From the NCBI GenBank assembly GCA_016946835.1, contig JACVTC010000123.1, positions 505,001-554,914 of the forward strand: 49,914 bases of DNA, given 5' to 3'. Positions 38,629 through 47,086 of this stretch are shown here, one piece after another; position 1 is the stretch's first letter, and each line of letters begins with the position of its first letter. Made by a program: the position numbers and the translations under genes. This stretch comes from Neocallimastix lanati (nom. inval.). Lineage: Eukaryota > Neocallimastigomycota > Neocallimastigomycetes > Neocallimastigales > Neocallimastigaceae. A model generated the notes under the pieces. The model was not told the DNA's origin. It was given only the letters and a program-made list of their open reading frames with translations, and did no database searches.

Positions 38629-41600
38629 TTATGATGTTTCCATTAAGTCTTCATTTCTTTTAGTATATGGTTCCAATTGTGAGATATGAAATACCGGATG
38701 GAGATGTAAGTTCTCTGGAAGTTCCAAACGGTAATTCATTCTTTCCCTTTTCTCGATGATTTTAAAAGGTCCAAGATATTGAGTGGATAATTTTCTAGAG
38801 GGTTCATTCGTAAAGTAGTATCTTCTAAGCATAACCAAATCATTTACCTTAAAGTCAGGTCCTACAGATTTTTTATTGTCAGCATATTTCTTAAAATCTT
38901 CTTTGGCTTTAACTAGATGTTGACGAAGGGCATTGAAATGTGAAGACCAATCCCTAGTAAGAACAGAAGCACTATCTTTTAGCAGAATCGGTGGTGAATC
39001 AATAACACAATTTGGGTCAAATCCATAGTTAGCATGAAAAGGAGTTTGAGCTATTGATTTGTGAATGGAGTTGTTGTAGGACATTTCACATAAAGGGAGG
39101 TAGAAACACCATTCGTTTTGAGCAGAAGAACAATAGCAGCGAAGATATTGTTCTATTACAGCATTAGCCCGTTCAACCTGACCATTTGATTGTTGGTGGT
39201 GAGCAGTAGCAAGTCTTGGTTTAGCACGAATAGCATCGCACAACGAAGTCCAAAATTGAGAAGAGAATTGGGAACCATGATCAGACACAATCACTTTAGG
39301 AAAACCATGATACTTAAAGACTTGGAAAAGTAAGAGCTTGGCAGTTAAGTCGGCAGAGGGAACATCGGAGCAGGGTACTAAATGAATCATTTTGGTTAAA
39401 TGATCAGAAACAACCATGATACAAGTGCAATCTTGTGAAGAAGGCAATGAAACAATAAAATCGACGCCAATAACTTCCCAGGGTTTTGTAGGAGTAGGAA
39501 GTGGTATTAGTTTACCATAAGGTTTATGACGACGGATTTTATTTCTACAACAAACATCACAAGAAGCCACATAATTTGAAATATCTTTTTTCATATTAGG
39601 CCACCAGTAGTTCCTTCTGAGTTTTTCAAAGGTCCTATCTACCCCCTGATGGCCACTAGTGGGTGCATCATGGAAAGACTTTAAAAGTCTAGCCCTGAGA
39701 CTGGAAGGGATAATAATACGCTTTTGAAAGTGGAGTACGCCATCGACGAAGGAAAATAAAGAACTTTTGATGTTGTTTGACTTATCCCTTATTTTTAAGA
39801 GGATATTTTTACAATAATTATCAGCTTTCTGTGCTTCAATAAGACTACTAATATTGTCATTTATAGCACAACAGAAAGCATTATTGTTAATTACAGGTTG
39901 TGATTCAGATGAAGAGTCAGATTTAAAATCTGGGCGTCTTGAAAGAGCATCTGGTTTGCCACTTTTAACGCCTGATCTGAATGCAATCCTATAGTCAAAC
40001 TTTGATAAAAAGAGACTCCAACGAATTTGTCTTTGATTTAAATGTTGGGGTTTCTTAAAATACAATAAGTTCTTGTGGTCTGTTATTACTTGAACAGGAA
40101 ATTTTGCGCCTTCTAAATGATGCCTCCAAGTTTCAAACGCAGTAATTATAGCAAGAAGTTCTTTATCATATATAGTATAATTGACTTCTGCTTTATTGAG
40201 GGATCTAGAATGGAAGGCTACGGGATGCAATAAGTTATCAGTGTCACTAACCTGAGAAAGTATGCATCCGACAGCAAAGTCGCTAGCATCTGTTTCAACG
40301 ATGAATTCTTTCTCTGGATTAGGAAAAATGAGCACTTCATCAGCTTTAAAAGATTCTTTCAATTTATTAAAAGCTTCATTTGCTGATTCATCCCAATTAA
40401 ATGTAGTATTTTTCCTTAAAAGTCGACGAAGAGGTTCCATATTTTTGGCAAAATTATTGATAAACTTTCTATAGAAATTACATAAGCCTAGAAAACTTTG
40501 TAATTCCTTTTGATTCTTCGGAATAGGCCAATTCAGAACAGATTTTACCTTATCCTTATCCATAGTGAGACCATCTACAGAAACAGTGAAGCCTAAGAAA
40601 GTGGTTTTAGTAACATGGAAGTCACATTTCTCTAATTTAGCATATAATCCATTGTTGATGAGAAGTTGAAGAACGATCCTAACATGTTTAATATGTTCTT
40701 CTTCGTTGTTAGAGTAAATAATGATGTCGTCCAGATAGACTTGCACGAAAGAACCAATGATATCACTGAAGATATCTTGTACAAAACGTTGAAAAACCGA
40801 GGGAGCATTTCGAAGTCCAAAAGGCATAACGAGATATTCGAAATGTCCTAAAGGGGTTCTAAAAGCAGTAAGATATTCGTGACCTTCTTTAACTCTGATT
40901 AGGTTATAAGCGGATCTAAGGTCAAGACGAGTAAATATCTTAGCTCCTTGAAAGGATTCAATCAAGTCATTTATTCTTGGAATTGGGTAGCTATTACGGA
41001 TTGTGATAGCATTTAATCGGCGATAATCTACACAGAGTCTAAGGGTACCATCGCGTTTCATTACAAATAATATAGGAGCACCTGCTGGTGATTTTGACTT
41101 CCTAATGAATTTCTTTTTTAAGTTTTCCTTAATATAATCCTTTAAAGCTTTCAGTTCTTGTACAGTAAGAGAGTATATTGGACCAAAATAAAGTTGTCCA
41201 CCAGGAATAAGCTCAATAGCAATATCATAGTCACGATGGGGTGGTAAGTTCTCAGCTTGTTTCTTTTCAAATACTATTTTAAGATCCGAATAGTATTTAT
41301 TAATAATCTCTTCTTTTCCCTGAACGTCAGTGTTTACTTCTTCTGAATCAATCATTGCGGCACATAAATCAGAATCTGAGATATCTGTATCAAAAGCCGA
41401 ATTTGGTAATACTGAATCTTCTTCTGAATTTTCCAACATTGAAGCAGTAATATTTTTATTTTGATAAAAAAACTTATTACTTTTGGAGGATGGGCAATGT
41501 GAGCCACAGTATCTACCAAGGAAGTAGATTCTATTATTTTTATAATCGATGAAAGGATTGTGAACGGATAACCAATCCCTTCCAAGAATACCATTAATGC

Positions 41601-42672
41601 CCTGAAGAGATAGATTAGCAATGCAGAATTCAAAAGTTTCCTTATGATCCATAAATTTTAATTTAAGGGGCTTAGTAGTTTGCCTGATATTCATACTTTT
41701 CCCATTAGGAAGTTGGATGTTGATTTGGGAATTGAGTCCTAACACAGGTAATTTATTAGAATTTGCGAAGTTTTTACAAATAAAACTTCTGGCAGAACCC
41801 GAATCAATTAATAGATTTGCCTTAATATTTCTTCCATTAATATCAAGGTAGAAGGTAGTTGTGATTGTTGTTTTAATATTCGGGGTGTAATTTGCTGAAA
41901 GTATGTCGTTTTTTGACTTATTTTTTCTGAAATGAGAATGTTTAGAATTCTTTTCTGATTTTAATAAATCGTTTCTCTTCCTATGAAACGACATTTTTCC
42001 ATTAAATTTATTTTTTTGATTGTGGCGTAGACGACTTTCCAAAAAACACTTCTTATCAATTCCAATAATAATGTTGGTAGCTTCAAAAAGAGTAGATGGC
42101 TTTTCGAGTTTATCAAACTCTTCGCGGACTTTGTCAAGTAGACCCTTACCGATTATATCGATTAAAACTTCGTCGGGCCATCCTAAACGTCCAGCCAATC
42201 TCCGAAATTCAATAGTATATTCAGCAACATTTCCTAATTGAAGTTGTTTCAATTTCCACAACTTTTCCATGATGACATATTTTTGCTTCCTTTCATTCCC
42301 AATATCAAAGTTATCCAGTAAGAGCTTCTTAAACTTACTAAATTCAAGGTTCTTTAGAGTACCATCAGTTAAAAGAGAAAGACCCCATTTTCTGGCGGTA
42401 CCAGTAAGTTTATTAATAACAAAAGAACTTTTTAGTTCATCCTTTTGAAAAGAATTTGGATGCTCCTTAAAGAAATCTTCACTTTGAATTAAAATTTCTA
42501 ATATATTTAGTTTATTGCTTTCATTTTCCTTTTGGAGGACACCATTAGGAGAAAAGAAAGCAGGAATGAAGTCAGCAATTGCAGTAATAAGTTTGGATGC
42601 ATTTTCATCATGGAGATAGGAATTATTAACTTCACTTGAGGAAATTGCTTGTTTATTACTATTGAAATCCAT
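38629..42672 (-). CDS. Gag-Pol polyprotein of the Ty3/gypsy element
   Basis: A single frame of 1347 residues. The order is a Gag capsid-like domain (about 35-205; EYTIEFRRLAGRLGWPDE) followed by a basic linker without a CCHC knuckle; an aspartic protease with LLIDSGS (Asp 290); and reverse transcriptase with LCVDYRRLNAI, MPFGLRNAPSVFQRF and the catalytic YLDD at 646-649. RNase H follows (TDASDFAVGC, Asp 795). The integrase has an HHCC zinc-binding domain near 995-1045, catalytic Asp in VIGVDF (about 1072) and VSDHGSQF (about 1130), and Glu in GQVERAN 35 residues further on, then a C-terminal GPF/GPY-like module (YLGPFKIIEK, about 1302). It ends soon after HPVFHISQLEPY, where a chromodomain would normally follow. 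Length is close to Tf1's single polyprotein. All catalytic residues are present, so it looks functional. An A at -3 supports the start. Confidence 0.96.
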   Translation of the reverse strand: MDFNSNKQAISSSEVNNSYLHDENASKLITAIADFIPAFFSPNGVLQKENESNKLNILEILIQSEDFFKEHPNSFQKDELKSSFVINKLTGTARKWGLSLLTDGTLKNLEFSKFKKLLLDNFDIGNERKQKYVIMEKLWKLKQLQLGNVAEYTIEFRRLAGRLGWPDEVLIDIIGKGLLDKVREEFDKLEKPSTLFEATNIIIGIDKKCFLESRLRHNQKNKFNGKMSFHRKRNDLLKSEKNSKHSHFRKNKSKNDILSANYTPNIKTTITTTFYLDINGRNIKANLLIDSGSARSFICKNFANSNKLPVLGLNSQINIQLPNGKSMNIRQTTKPLKLKFMDHKETFEFCIANLSLQGINGILGRDWLSVHNPFIDYKNNRIYFLGRYCGSHCPSSKSNKFFYQNKNITASMLENSEEDSVLPNSAFDTDISDSDLCAAMIDSEEVNTDVQGKEEIINKYYSDLKIVFEKKQAENLPPHRDYDIAIELIPGGQLYFGPIYSLTVQELKALKDYIKENLKKKFIRKSKSPAGAPILFVMKRDGTLRLCVDYRRLNAITIRNSYPIPRINDLIESFQGAKIFTRLDLRSAYNLIRVKEGHEYLTAFRTPLGHFEYLVMPFGLRNAPSVFQRFVQDIFSDIIGSFVQVYLDDIIIYSNNEEEHIKHVRIVLQLLINNGLYAKLEKCDFHVTKTTFLGFTVSVDGLTMDKDKVKSVLNWPIPKNQKELQSFLGLCNFYRKFINNFAKNMEPLRRLLRKNTTFNWDESANEAFNKLKESFKADEVLIFPNPEKEFIVETDASDFAVGCILSQVSDTDNLLHPVAFHSRSLNKAEVNYTIYDKELLAIITAFETWRHHLEGAKFPVQVITDHKNLLYFKKPQHLNQRQIRWSLFLSKFDYRIAFRSGVKSGKPDALSRRPDFKSDSSSESQPVINNNAFCCAINDNISSLIEAQKADNYCKNILLKIRDKSNNIKSSLFSFVDGVLHFQKRIIIPSSLRARLLKSFHDAPTSGHQGVDRTFEKLRRNYWWPNMKKDISNYVASCDVCCRNKIRRHKPYGKLIPLPTPTKPWEVIGVDFIVSLPSSQDCTCIMVVSDHLTKMIHLVPCSDVPSADLTAKLLLFQVFKYHGFPKVIVSDHGSQFSSQFWTSLCDAIRAKPRLATAHHQQSNGQVERANAVIEQYLRCYCSSAQNEWCFYLPLCEMSYNNSIHKSIAQTPFHANYGFDPNCVIDSPPILLKDSASVLTRDWSSHFNALRQHLVKAKEDFKKYADNKKSVGPDFKVNDLVMLRRYYFTNEPSRKLSTQYLGPFKIIEKRERMNYRLELPENLHLHPVFHISQLEPYTKRNEDLMETS

Positions 42673-43186
42673 TTTTATGCCTTTAGTATAGATAAAAATA
42701 GGATAGAGTTAACAAAATGGACATTTTTATTACACAAAATTAAGAATTATAATAAGGATTTTGATTAATAAATATTTTATAGAATACACTTTAATTTCTT
42801 CCTTCCCGTGTTACCGTCATTTGGTTTATCAACCAAAGGGCTGAGGTGTAGGTCAAATGTTACAGCCTACCAGTAACGGTCAACTACGTACTTGGAAATT
42901 AAATTAAAATGATTAACAAAATATTATTATAAACTTATCCTTTATTATAAACTTCTGCATAAATACAATATTTAGTATTATTTTAATTAAAATTCAATAT
43001 CACTTTCTTATGCCTTACAACATTCAAAAACCGGCAAAAGTGATCCATTAAAACATAAAAAAATATTTTATGTTTTCCATAGCAGTTTTATATAATCAAG
43101 CATAAAAAAACATAACTGCTATAACCAATTTTGTTTGGGATAAACAAACTGTTAAAACCCATTATTAAAATTAAAACTATATAATT

Positions 43187-43378
43187 TTACTTCAATACAT
43201 AATATTGAAGAACCTCGAGGCCTTCGGTGACCAAGAGTTCCTTATTCGCTAGAGCTACATTCGGATAACCTATACTTTCACGTGAAATACTGCATTTCCG
43301 TACAGTACAAACCGCTACGGTATAGGAAAAGGAGACCTTTCCTTTATTACTACCTAAAAATGTACTCACCATCCCCAA
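43187..43378 (-). other. Small leader ORF, 63 codons, doubtful
   Basis: A 63-codon frame lies in the GC-richer block of the leader, starting at an ATG followed at once by GTGAGT, which also resembles a 5' splice site. Its product (starting MGMVSTFLGSNKGKV) has no family I recognise. It overlaps the predicted folded RNA, so it may be open by chance. If translated, it would be an upstream ORF ahead of Gag-Pol. Confidence 0.25.
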
Positions 43379-43486
43379 TTAGATGGCTAACTCTATATAT
43401 GAAGGTATTATTACCTTCTCAGTTTGTTATTTTTAATTTATTTTTTAATGTTTTTATTTATTTCTTTATTTATTTATTATTATTAT

Positions 43487-43525
<39 letters not shown>

Positions 43526-43973
43526 ATTTTAAATTATTCTTTCTATTCTTAATTATATTATCTAAAATTATTTATTATTCTATACTATTAATTCTAAATT
43601 ATTAAAATAATTCTAATCTATTATATATTATTATATTTATTCTAAAATTATTTTAATTAAATTATTATAATCTAAAACTATTCTATAATATTAATTTATT
43701 ATTCTATTATTAACTATTAAAAAAAAATTTTTTTTTTTTTTTAATATAAATTTTTTTTTTTTTTTTTTTAATATAATTTTTTTTTTTTTTCAATCAAAAT
43801 TGCTAATAAAAAAAAATTTTTTTTTTTTTTTTTTTTTTCGTGCCACTCTAGCTATATATTATTATTGTATTCTAATATATATAATTTCAATAGACTAATT
43901 CACTAATAAAATTTCCAATGTTACACTATTCTAAAAATTTTTCACATTTTATCTAACCCTAAGCTAATCTAAG

Positions 43974-43985
43974 AAGAGTTATTAT
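43974..43985 (-). other. Putative self-priming site (PBS) of the Ty3/gypsy element
   Basis: Directly next to the 5' LTR the minus strand reads ATAATAACTCTT. It does not start with TGG and is not complementary to a tRNA 3' end. It is perfectly complementary over 12 nt to AAGAGTTATTAT inside the LTR (minus strand, 44273 to 44262). In Tf1 the first 11 nt of the element's own RNA prime reverse transcription in this way. Confidence 0.75.
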
Positions 43986-44261
43986 TGTAATAATTCTATT
44001 AAGAACTAACTCAAAATAGAATTATTAACTACAACTTAACGACTAATTCATTAAGTTGAGAAAATAAAATAAAATAAAATAAATTTTTTTTACCTTTAAT
44101 GTAGAGTTTATTATAAAATTAATTATAATAATAACACAAAATGTAAGAGAAGAATTGTTTGTATAAATTGATCTTAAAAATATGTTTTTGAATAAGATAT
44201 TTTTATTAATTTATTAAAGTTAAAATATAAAAATGTTACTATTATAACTATGTTTTTTATA

Positions 44262-44273
44262 ATAATAACTCTT
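44262..44273 (-). promoter_or_regulatory. Predicted RNA 5' end / self-primer sequence in the LTR
   Basis: The minus strand reads AAGAGTTATTAT, the exact complement of the site next to the 5' LTR. Complementarity stops at 44273; the next base upstream would not pair. If self-priming operates, transcription should begin at or next to this base. Confidence 0.6.
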
Positions 44274-44300
44274 GATTTCTCAAAGAGAACTCAAGAGCCT

Positions 44301-44308
44301 TATTTATA
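44301..44308 (-). promoter_or_regulatory. TATA box of the LTR promoter
   Basis: TATAAATA on the minus strand begins 35 nt upstream of the predicted RNA 5' end, a suitable distance for RNA polymerase II. The surrounding bases are GC-richer than the rest of the LTR. Confidence 0.6.
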
Positions 44309-44867
44309 TTTTTTTATGAAAATAAGGTTAAATAAGAAAGGGTTTTCTAATCTTAACAAATCTCTTATCTAGGAAAAGATTAGATAGAAAAACCTAGATA
44401 AGTTTTCGATCGATATTCTATCCATATCGATCATCGCATTAATTAAGTAAAACCGATTACTTCTAAAAAGTAATTGGAAAAAATCTTAATTAACCGATTT
44501 TCCAATCTAATGATCGAAAATAAAAGAATAAAATAATAAAAGATATTTCGATCATATAATTTATCCTTATATTAAAAATATAAAATTAAATAGTTAATAA
44601 AATACAGAATACATTATAAAATACAGAATACATTATAAAATACAGAATAAAATACAATACAAAATACATTAAATACAGTAGAGAATTTAGCATATTGTAA
44701 ATATATTATTTAAAATTAATTAAATAAATTTTGTTAAATTAATGAATATTTAAAATTAAATTAAATAAATTTAATAAATATTATATGTAATTAAATAAAG
44801 TTATAGTTATAATAACTTAACTAAGAAAATATAATTATTTGCTAACAAATAATTATAGATTCTTACA

Positions 44868-44872
44868 TTTTA
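44868..44872. repeat. Target-site duplication TTTTA, right copy
   Basis: Matches 37728-37732 and directly follows the 5' LTR of the 7.1-kb element. Confidence 0.85.
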
Positions 44873-45669
44873 ATACAGAATGAACAAATAATACTAATTG
44901 TGCTAGAATAATATAAATTATTCTAACCTTATAGATTATTCTATTCTATATAATTGGAACTTTCCAATATTCTTCAAATATTACTAAATAGAAATCTTAA
45001 GTTAATAAATCACTAATTAACTTATAATTCCTTTTTGAATTATCGATCCGATTCCATTATAATGTATTAAAAATCTTTAGCCAAGAATATTGTCCTTGCC
45101 CACTTAATATATTAATATTATATTTCTTTTGTATTATGTTATATTGAAAATAATCAAATCTATTTAATTAGTTATTAAAATTTTCGTTATCAATATAAAT
45201 TTATTTTTAATTACTAAATTTAACTAAACCACAATAAAATATTCTGTATAATCTCTTTATTTTTATTTTATATATATTAGTATTAAACTATTATTAAATA
45301 ATTAATAATTCAATAATATATAACTACTATTTATAACAATAATATTATTAACTAAAATAATAATTCAATTTCAATTTAAATGTTTTATTTATAAAAATAA
45401 TTAATAATTAGTTTATTAAAAAAATAGTTAGGCTTTACAAATTTTAATTTGATAAAAAAATATAAATACATGTAATTTTAGTGAAATAAAATATAATCAA
45501 TAACTTTCTTTTTATTAAATAAATAATTATATTATTATTTTTTCTTTTATAAATTTAAATAAATAAATATTGATTTTAAAACAAATTATTTTTTTTTTTA
45601 TTGTAATTTTATTATTTGTGTTAATTATTATTATATTCCTAAAATTATATGAACCATACCATGAAAAAT
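44873..45669. other. AT-rich stretch, possibly LTR of the next element
   Basis: About 800 bases upstream of the second Ty3/gypsy element are AT-rich but less extreme than the desert, with a TTGGAA/TTCCAA hairpin near 44955. A 5' LTR could lie here, but the matching 3' LTR is outside the window, so no boundary can be set. Confidence 0.4.
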
Positions 45670-45842
45670 TGGTGGAGATATCGGGGAATATAATAATAAA
45701 TTAATACATTGGGGATAAAATTATAATATTAATAAATAATTTTTCTAATAAAACAAATATTTTTTTAAAAATGAAAACAATTTTTATATTTTAACTAATT
45801 ATTATTAATTGTTAAAAATATTAATTAATATTAAATTAAACT

Positions 45843-46168
45843 AATATTCGTGCATAGATTTCCGGGTTAAGTTTATCCTACATAGTAATTGGGCTAGTAG
45901 GCTCTGGACTGCTATTTTTTATATTGAAAATAGTAACCGTGGCACACGCGTGGCATGACACCTTTCAAGAGGTAAGCTGCACGTCAGACAGTGTGTACTA
46001 TCAGATTGCACGACTATTATAATTTAATAAGTGATTAATAATAATAAATAATTAATAATTTTATTAGTTAAAAGATTTATTTTTTTTAATTTTTTTTATT
46101 TTTACTTTTTTATAACAATTTATACATTACGAGGTTTAGCATTCTATAGATACAATAAATTTTATTTT
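45843..46168 (+). other. Leader of the second Ty3/gypsy element
   Basis: A GC-richer block at about 45843-46015 lies ahead of the Gag start. It has a CTATTTT/AAAATAG hairpin (about 45913-45934), and AAGAGGTAAGC resembles a 5' splice site. Part of it (TAGTAATTGGGC) faintly recalls the internal control region of 5S rRNA genes, but the rest of a 5S gene is absent. Function unassigned. Confidence 0.4.
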
Positions 46169-47086
46169 ATGAGAACATCCAGTACTTCCAGTACTCCAAC
46201 AGAGAGTACTCCAGAAAGTAAGCTTAGCTTCAGAGAATTAAAGAAAGAATTAAAAGATTTTGAAAAGCTTACTAAACAAAACCTTGACATCAATTCCTGG
46301 GCAAATGAGTTAAAGGCATGGATAAAATACCAACATATCAAGGATCCTGAAACTATTTTTACTGCTTGTATATTAACGGCTTCTGGAGAACCAAGAGAAA
46401 TTATCCAAGAACTAGAAGATGGAAATGATCTTACTGAAGATGAAGATTCTGATTTCGATAGCGATAGTGAAGGAGAAGATGATGAAGAAAGTGAATCTAC
46501 TAACACCTACCCAAGCCTTGATGAAATAATAAATCATCTGAAGACTTTTTATGGACTTAAAGAAGATCAAACCAACTTGTTGCGAGAATTGCGTTCCATG
46601 AAAATAAAGAAGAACGAGAAAGTTAAAGATTTTAATGTCCGTTATAGATCTTTGTACCATAAATTGGATAAAAAGAGAAGAAGAAAAATTAGTGTTTTAG
46701 ATTATGCAGATTCCTTAACCAATAATCCTGACGCATGGAGAAAGGTTATGCTTAAAGACCATATTTCTATTACCAAAGCGTTCGCTATAGCTGAAAAAGT
46801 TGATCGTTTATCTATTAAAAATAGTACTGAATATTATGATAAGGCTCGTTACAATCTCCTTAACTCTAAAAGTAATTTTAATAAGAACATTTCAAATGAT
46901 TTTAACAAACCAAAAACCCACAAAAATGTATCTATAGAAAATCTCACTAACAAGATGAAAGAAATGAAAATTAGTACTTGCTGGTTTTGTAGCAATGAAG
47001 GACATACCAAACGAAACTGTCCTAAATTAAATTCTATATTGGAAAATAACCGCAAGAAGTTTTATGAAAATCATTTAAACCACTAA
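46169..47086 (+). CDS. Gag of the second Ty3/gypsy element
   Basis: 305 residues, intact. A retrotransposon Gag capsid region spans about residues 40-215 (WANELKAWIKYQ; LLRELRSMKIKKNEKVKDF; FNVRYRSLYHKL). It is interrupted near 90-112 by a very acidic Asp/Glu/Ser stretch. A CCHC zinc knuckle C-X2-C-X4-H-X4-C follows at 271-284 (CWFCSNEGHTKRNC), used in such proteins to bind the element's RNA. The Gag would form the particle that packages the RNA and enzymes. The frame ends with TAA. The protease fragment downstream lies in the same frame. Confidence 0.9.
   Translation: MRTSSTSSTPTESTPESKLSFRELKKELKDFEKLTKQNLDINSWANELKAWIKYQHIKDPETIFTACILTASGEPREIIQELEDGNDLTEDEDSDFDSDSEGEDDEESESTNTYPSLDEIINHLKTFYGLKEDQTNLLRELRSMKIKKNEKVKDFNVRYRSLYHKLDKKRRRKISVLDYADSLTNNPDAWRKVMLKDHISITKAFAIAEKVDRLSIKNSTEYYDKARYNLLNSKSNFNKNISNDFNKPKTHKNVSIENLTNKMKEMKISTCWFCSNEGHTKRNCPKLNSILENNRKKFYENHLNH

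Larger units (their letters stand above)
42673..43985 (-). other. Long internal leader of the Ty3/gypsy element
   Basis: This 1.3-kb untranslated stretch lies between the 5' LTR and the Gag-Pol start. It contains two GC-rich blocks that fold, 42797-42899 and about 43190-43375. In transcript sense the second has CCTATAC pairing with GTATAGG around CCGTA/TACGG and the palindrome TTTCACGTGAAA, and nearby a CTTCAATA/TATTGAAG stem. The first has TTTGGTT/AACCAAA and GGTAGG/CCTAC stems. A 33-base T-run (43489-43521; oligo(A) in the RNA) and more T-runs at 43720-43840 lie upstream of the blocks. Possible roles are packaging, dimerisation or cap-independent translation; this is inference. Confidence 0.7.
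37733..44867 (-). mobile_element. Complete Tf1/sushi-like Ty3/gypsy retrotransposon
   Basis: A 7135-bp element read on the minus strand. It has 5' LTR 43986-44867, a 1.3-kb internal leader, one uninterrupted Gag-Pol frame (38629-42672) and 3' LTR 37733-38615. The LTRs differ by one inserted A in an A-run, begin and end with TG...CA, and are flanked by TTTTA repeats, so insertion was recent and the copy may be active. A single fused Gag-Pol, a Gag without zinc knuckle and an apparent self-priming site match the Tf1/sushi lineage. The integrase lacks the chromodomain usual in that group. A purine-rich AAACAGAGCAA just before the 3' LTR is the likely polypurine tract. Confidence 0.95.
43986..44867 (-). 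repeat. 5' LTR of the Ty3/gypsy element
   Basis: 882 bp. With the RNA start predicted at 44273, U3 is about 594 bp and R-U5 about 288 bp. The U3 part holds a 19-bp tandem duplication around 44600-44645 and several CGATC-containing sites in inverted arrangement (44405-44555). Confidence 0.95.

Noticed and set aside
40262-42241. Plus-strand open frames opposite the Gag-Pol gene
   Set aside because: They are antisense shadows of a real 1347-residue coding frame with all expected domains.
45843-45925. Possible 5S rRNA-like control region
   Set aside because: TAGTAATTGGGC resembles part of the 5S internal promoter, but the 5' half and the paired helices of 5S are absent; treated as element leader.
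46162-47055. Minus-strand open frames opposite the second element's Gag
   Set aside because: Shadows caused by the Glu/Asp/Ser-rich and Lys-rich codons of Gag on the other strand.
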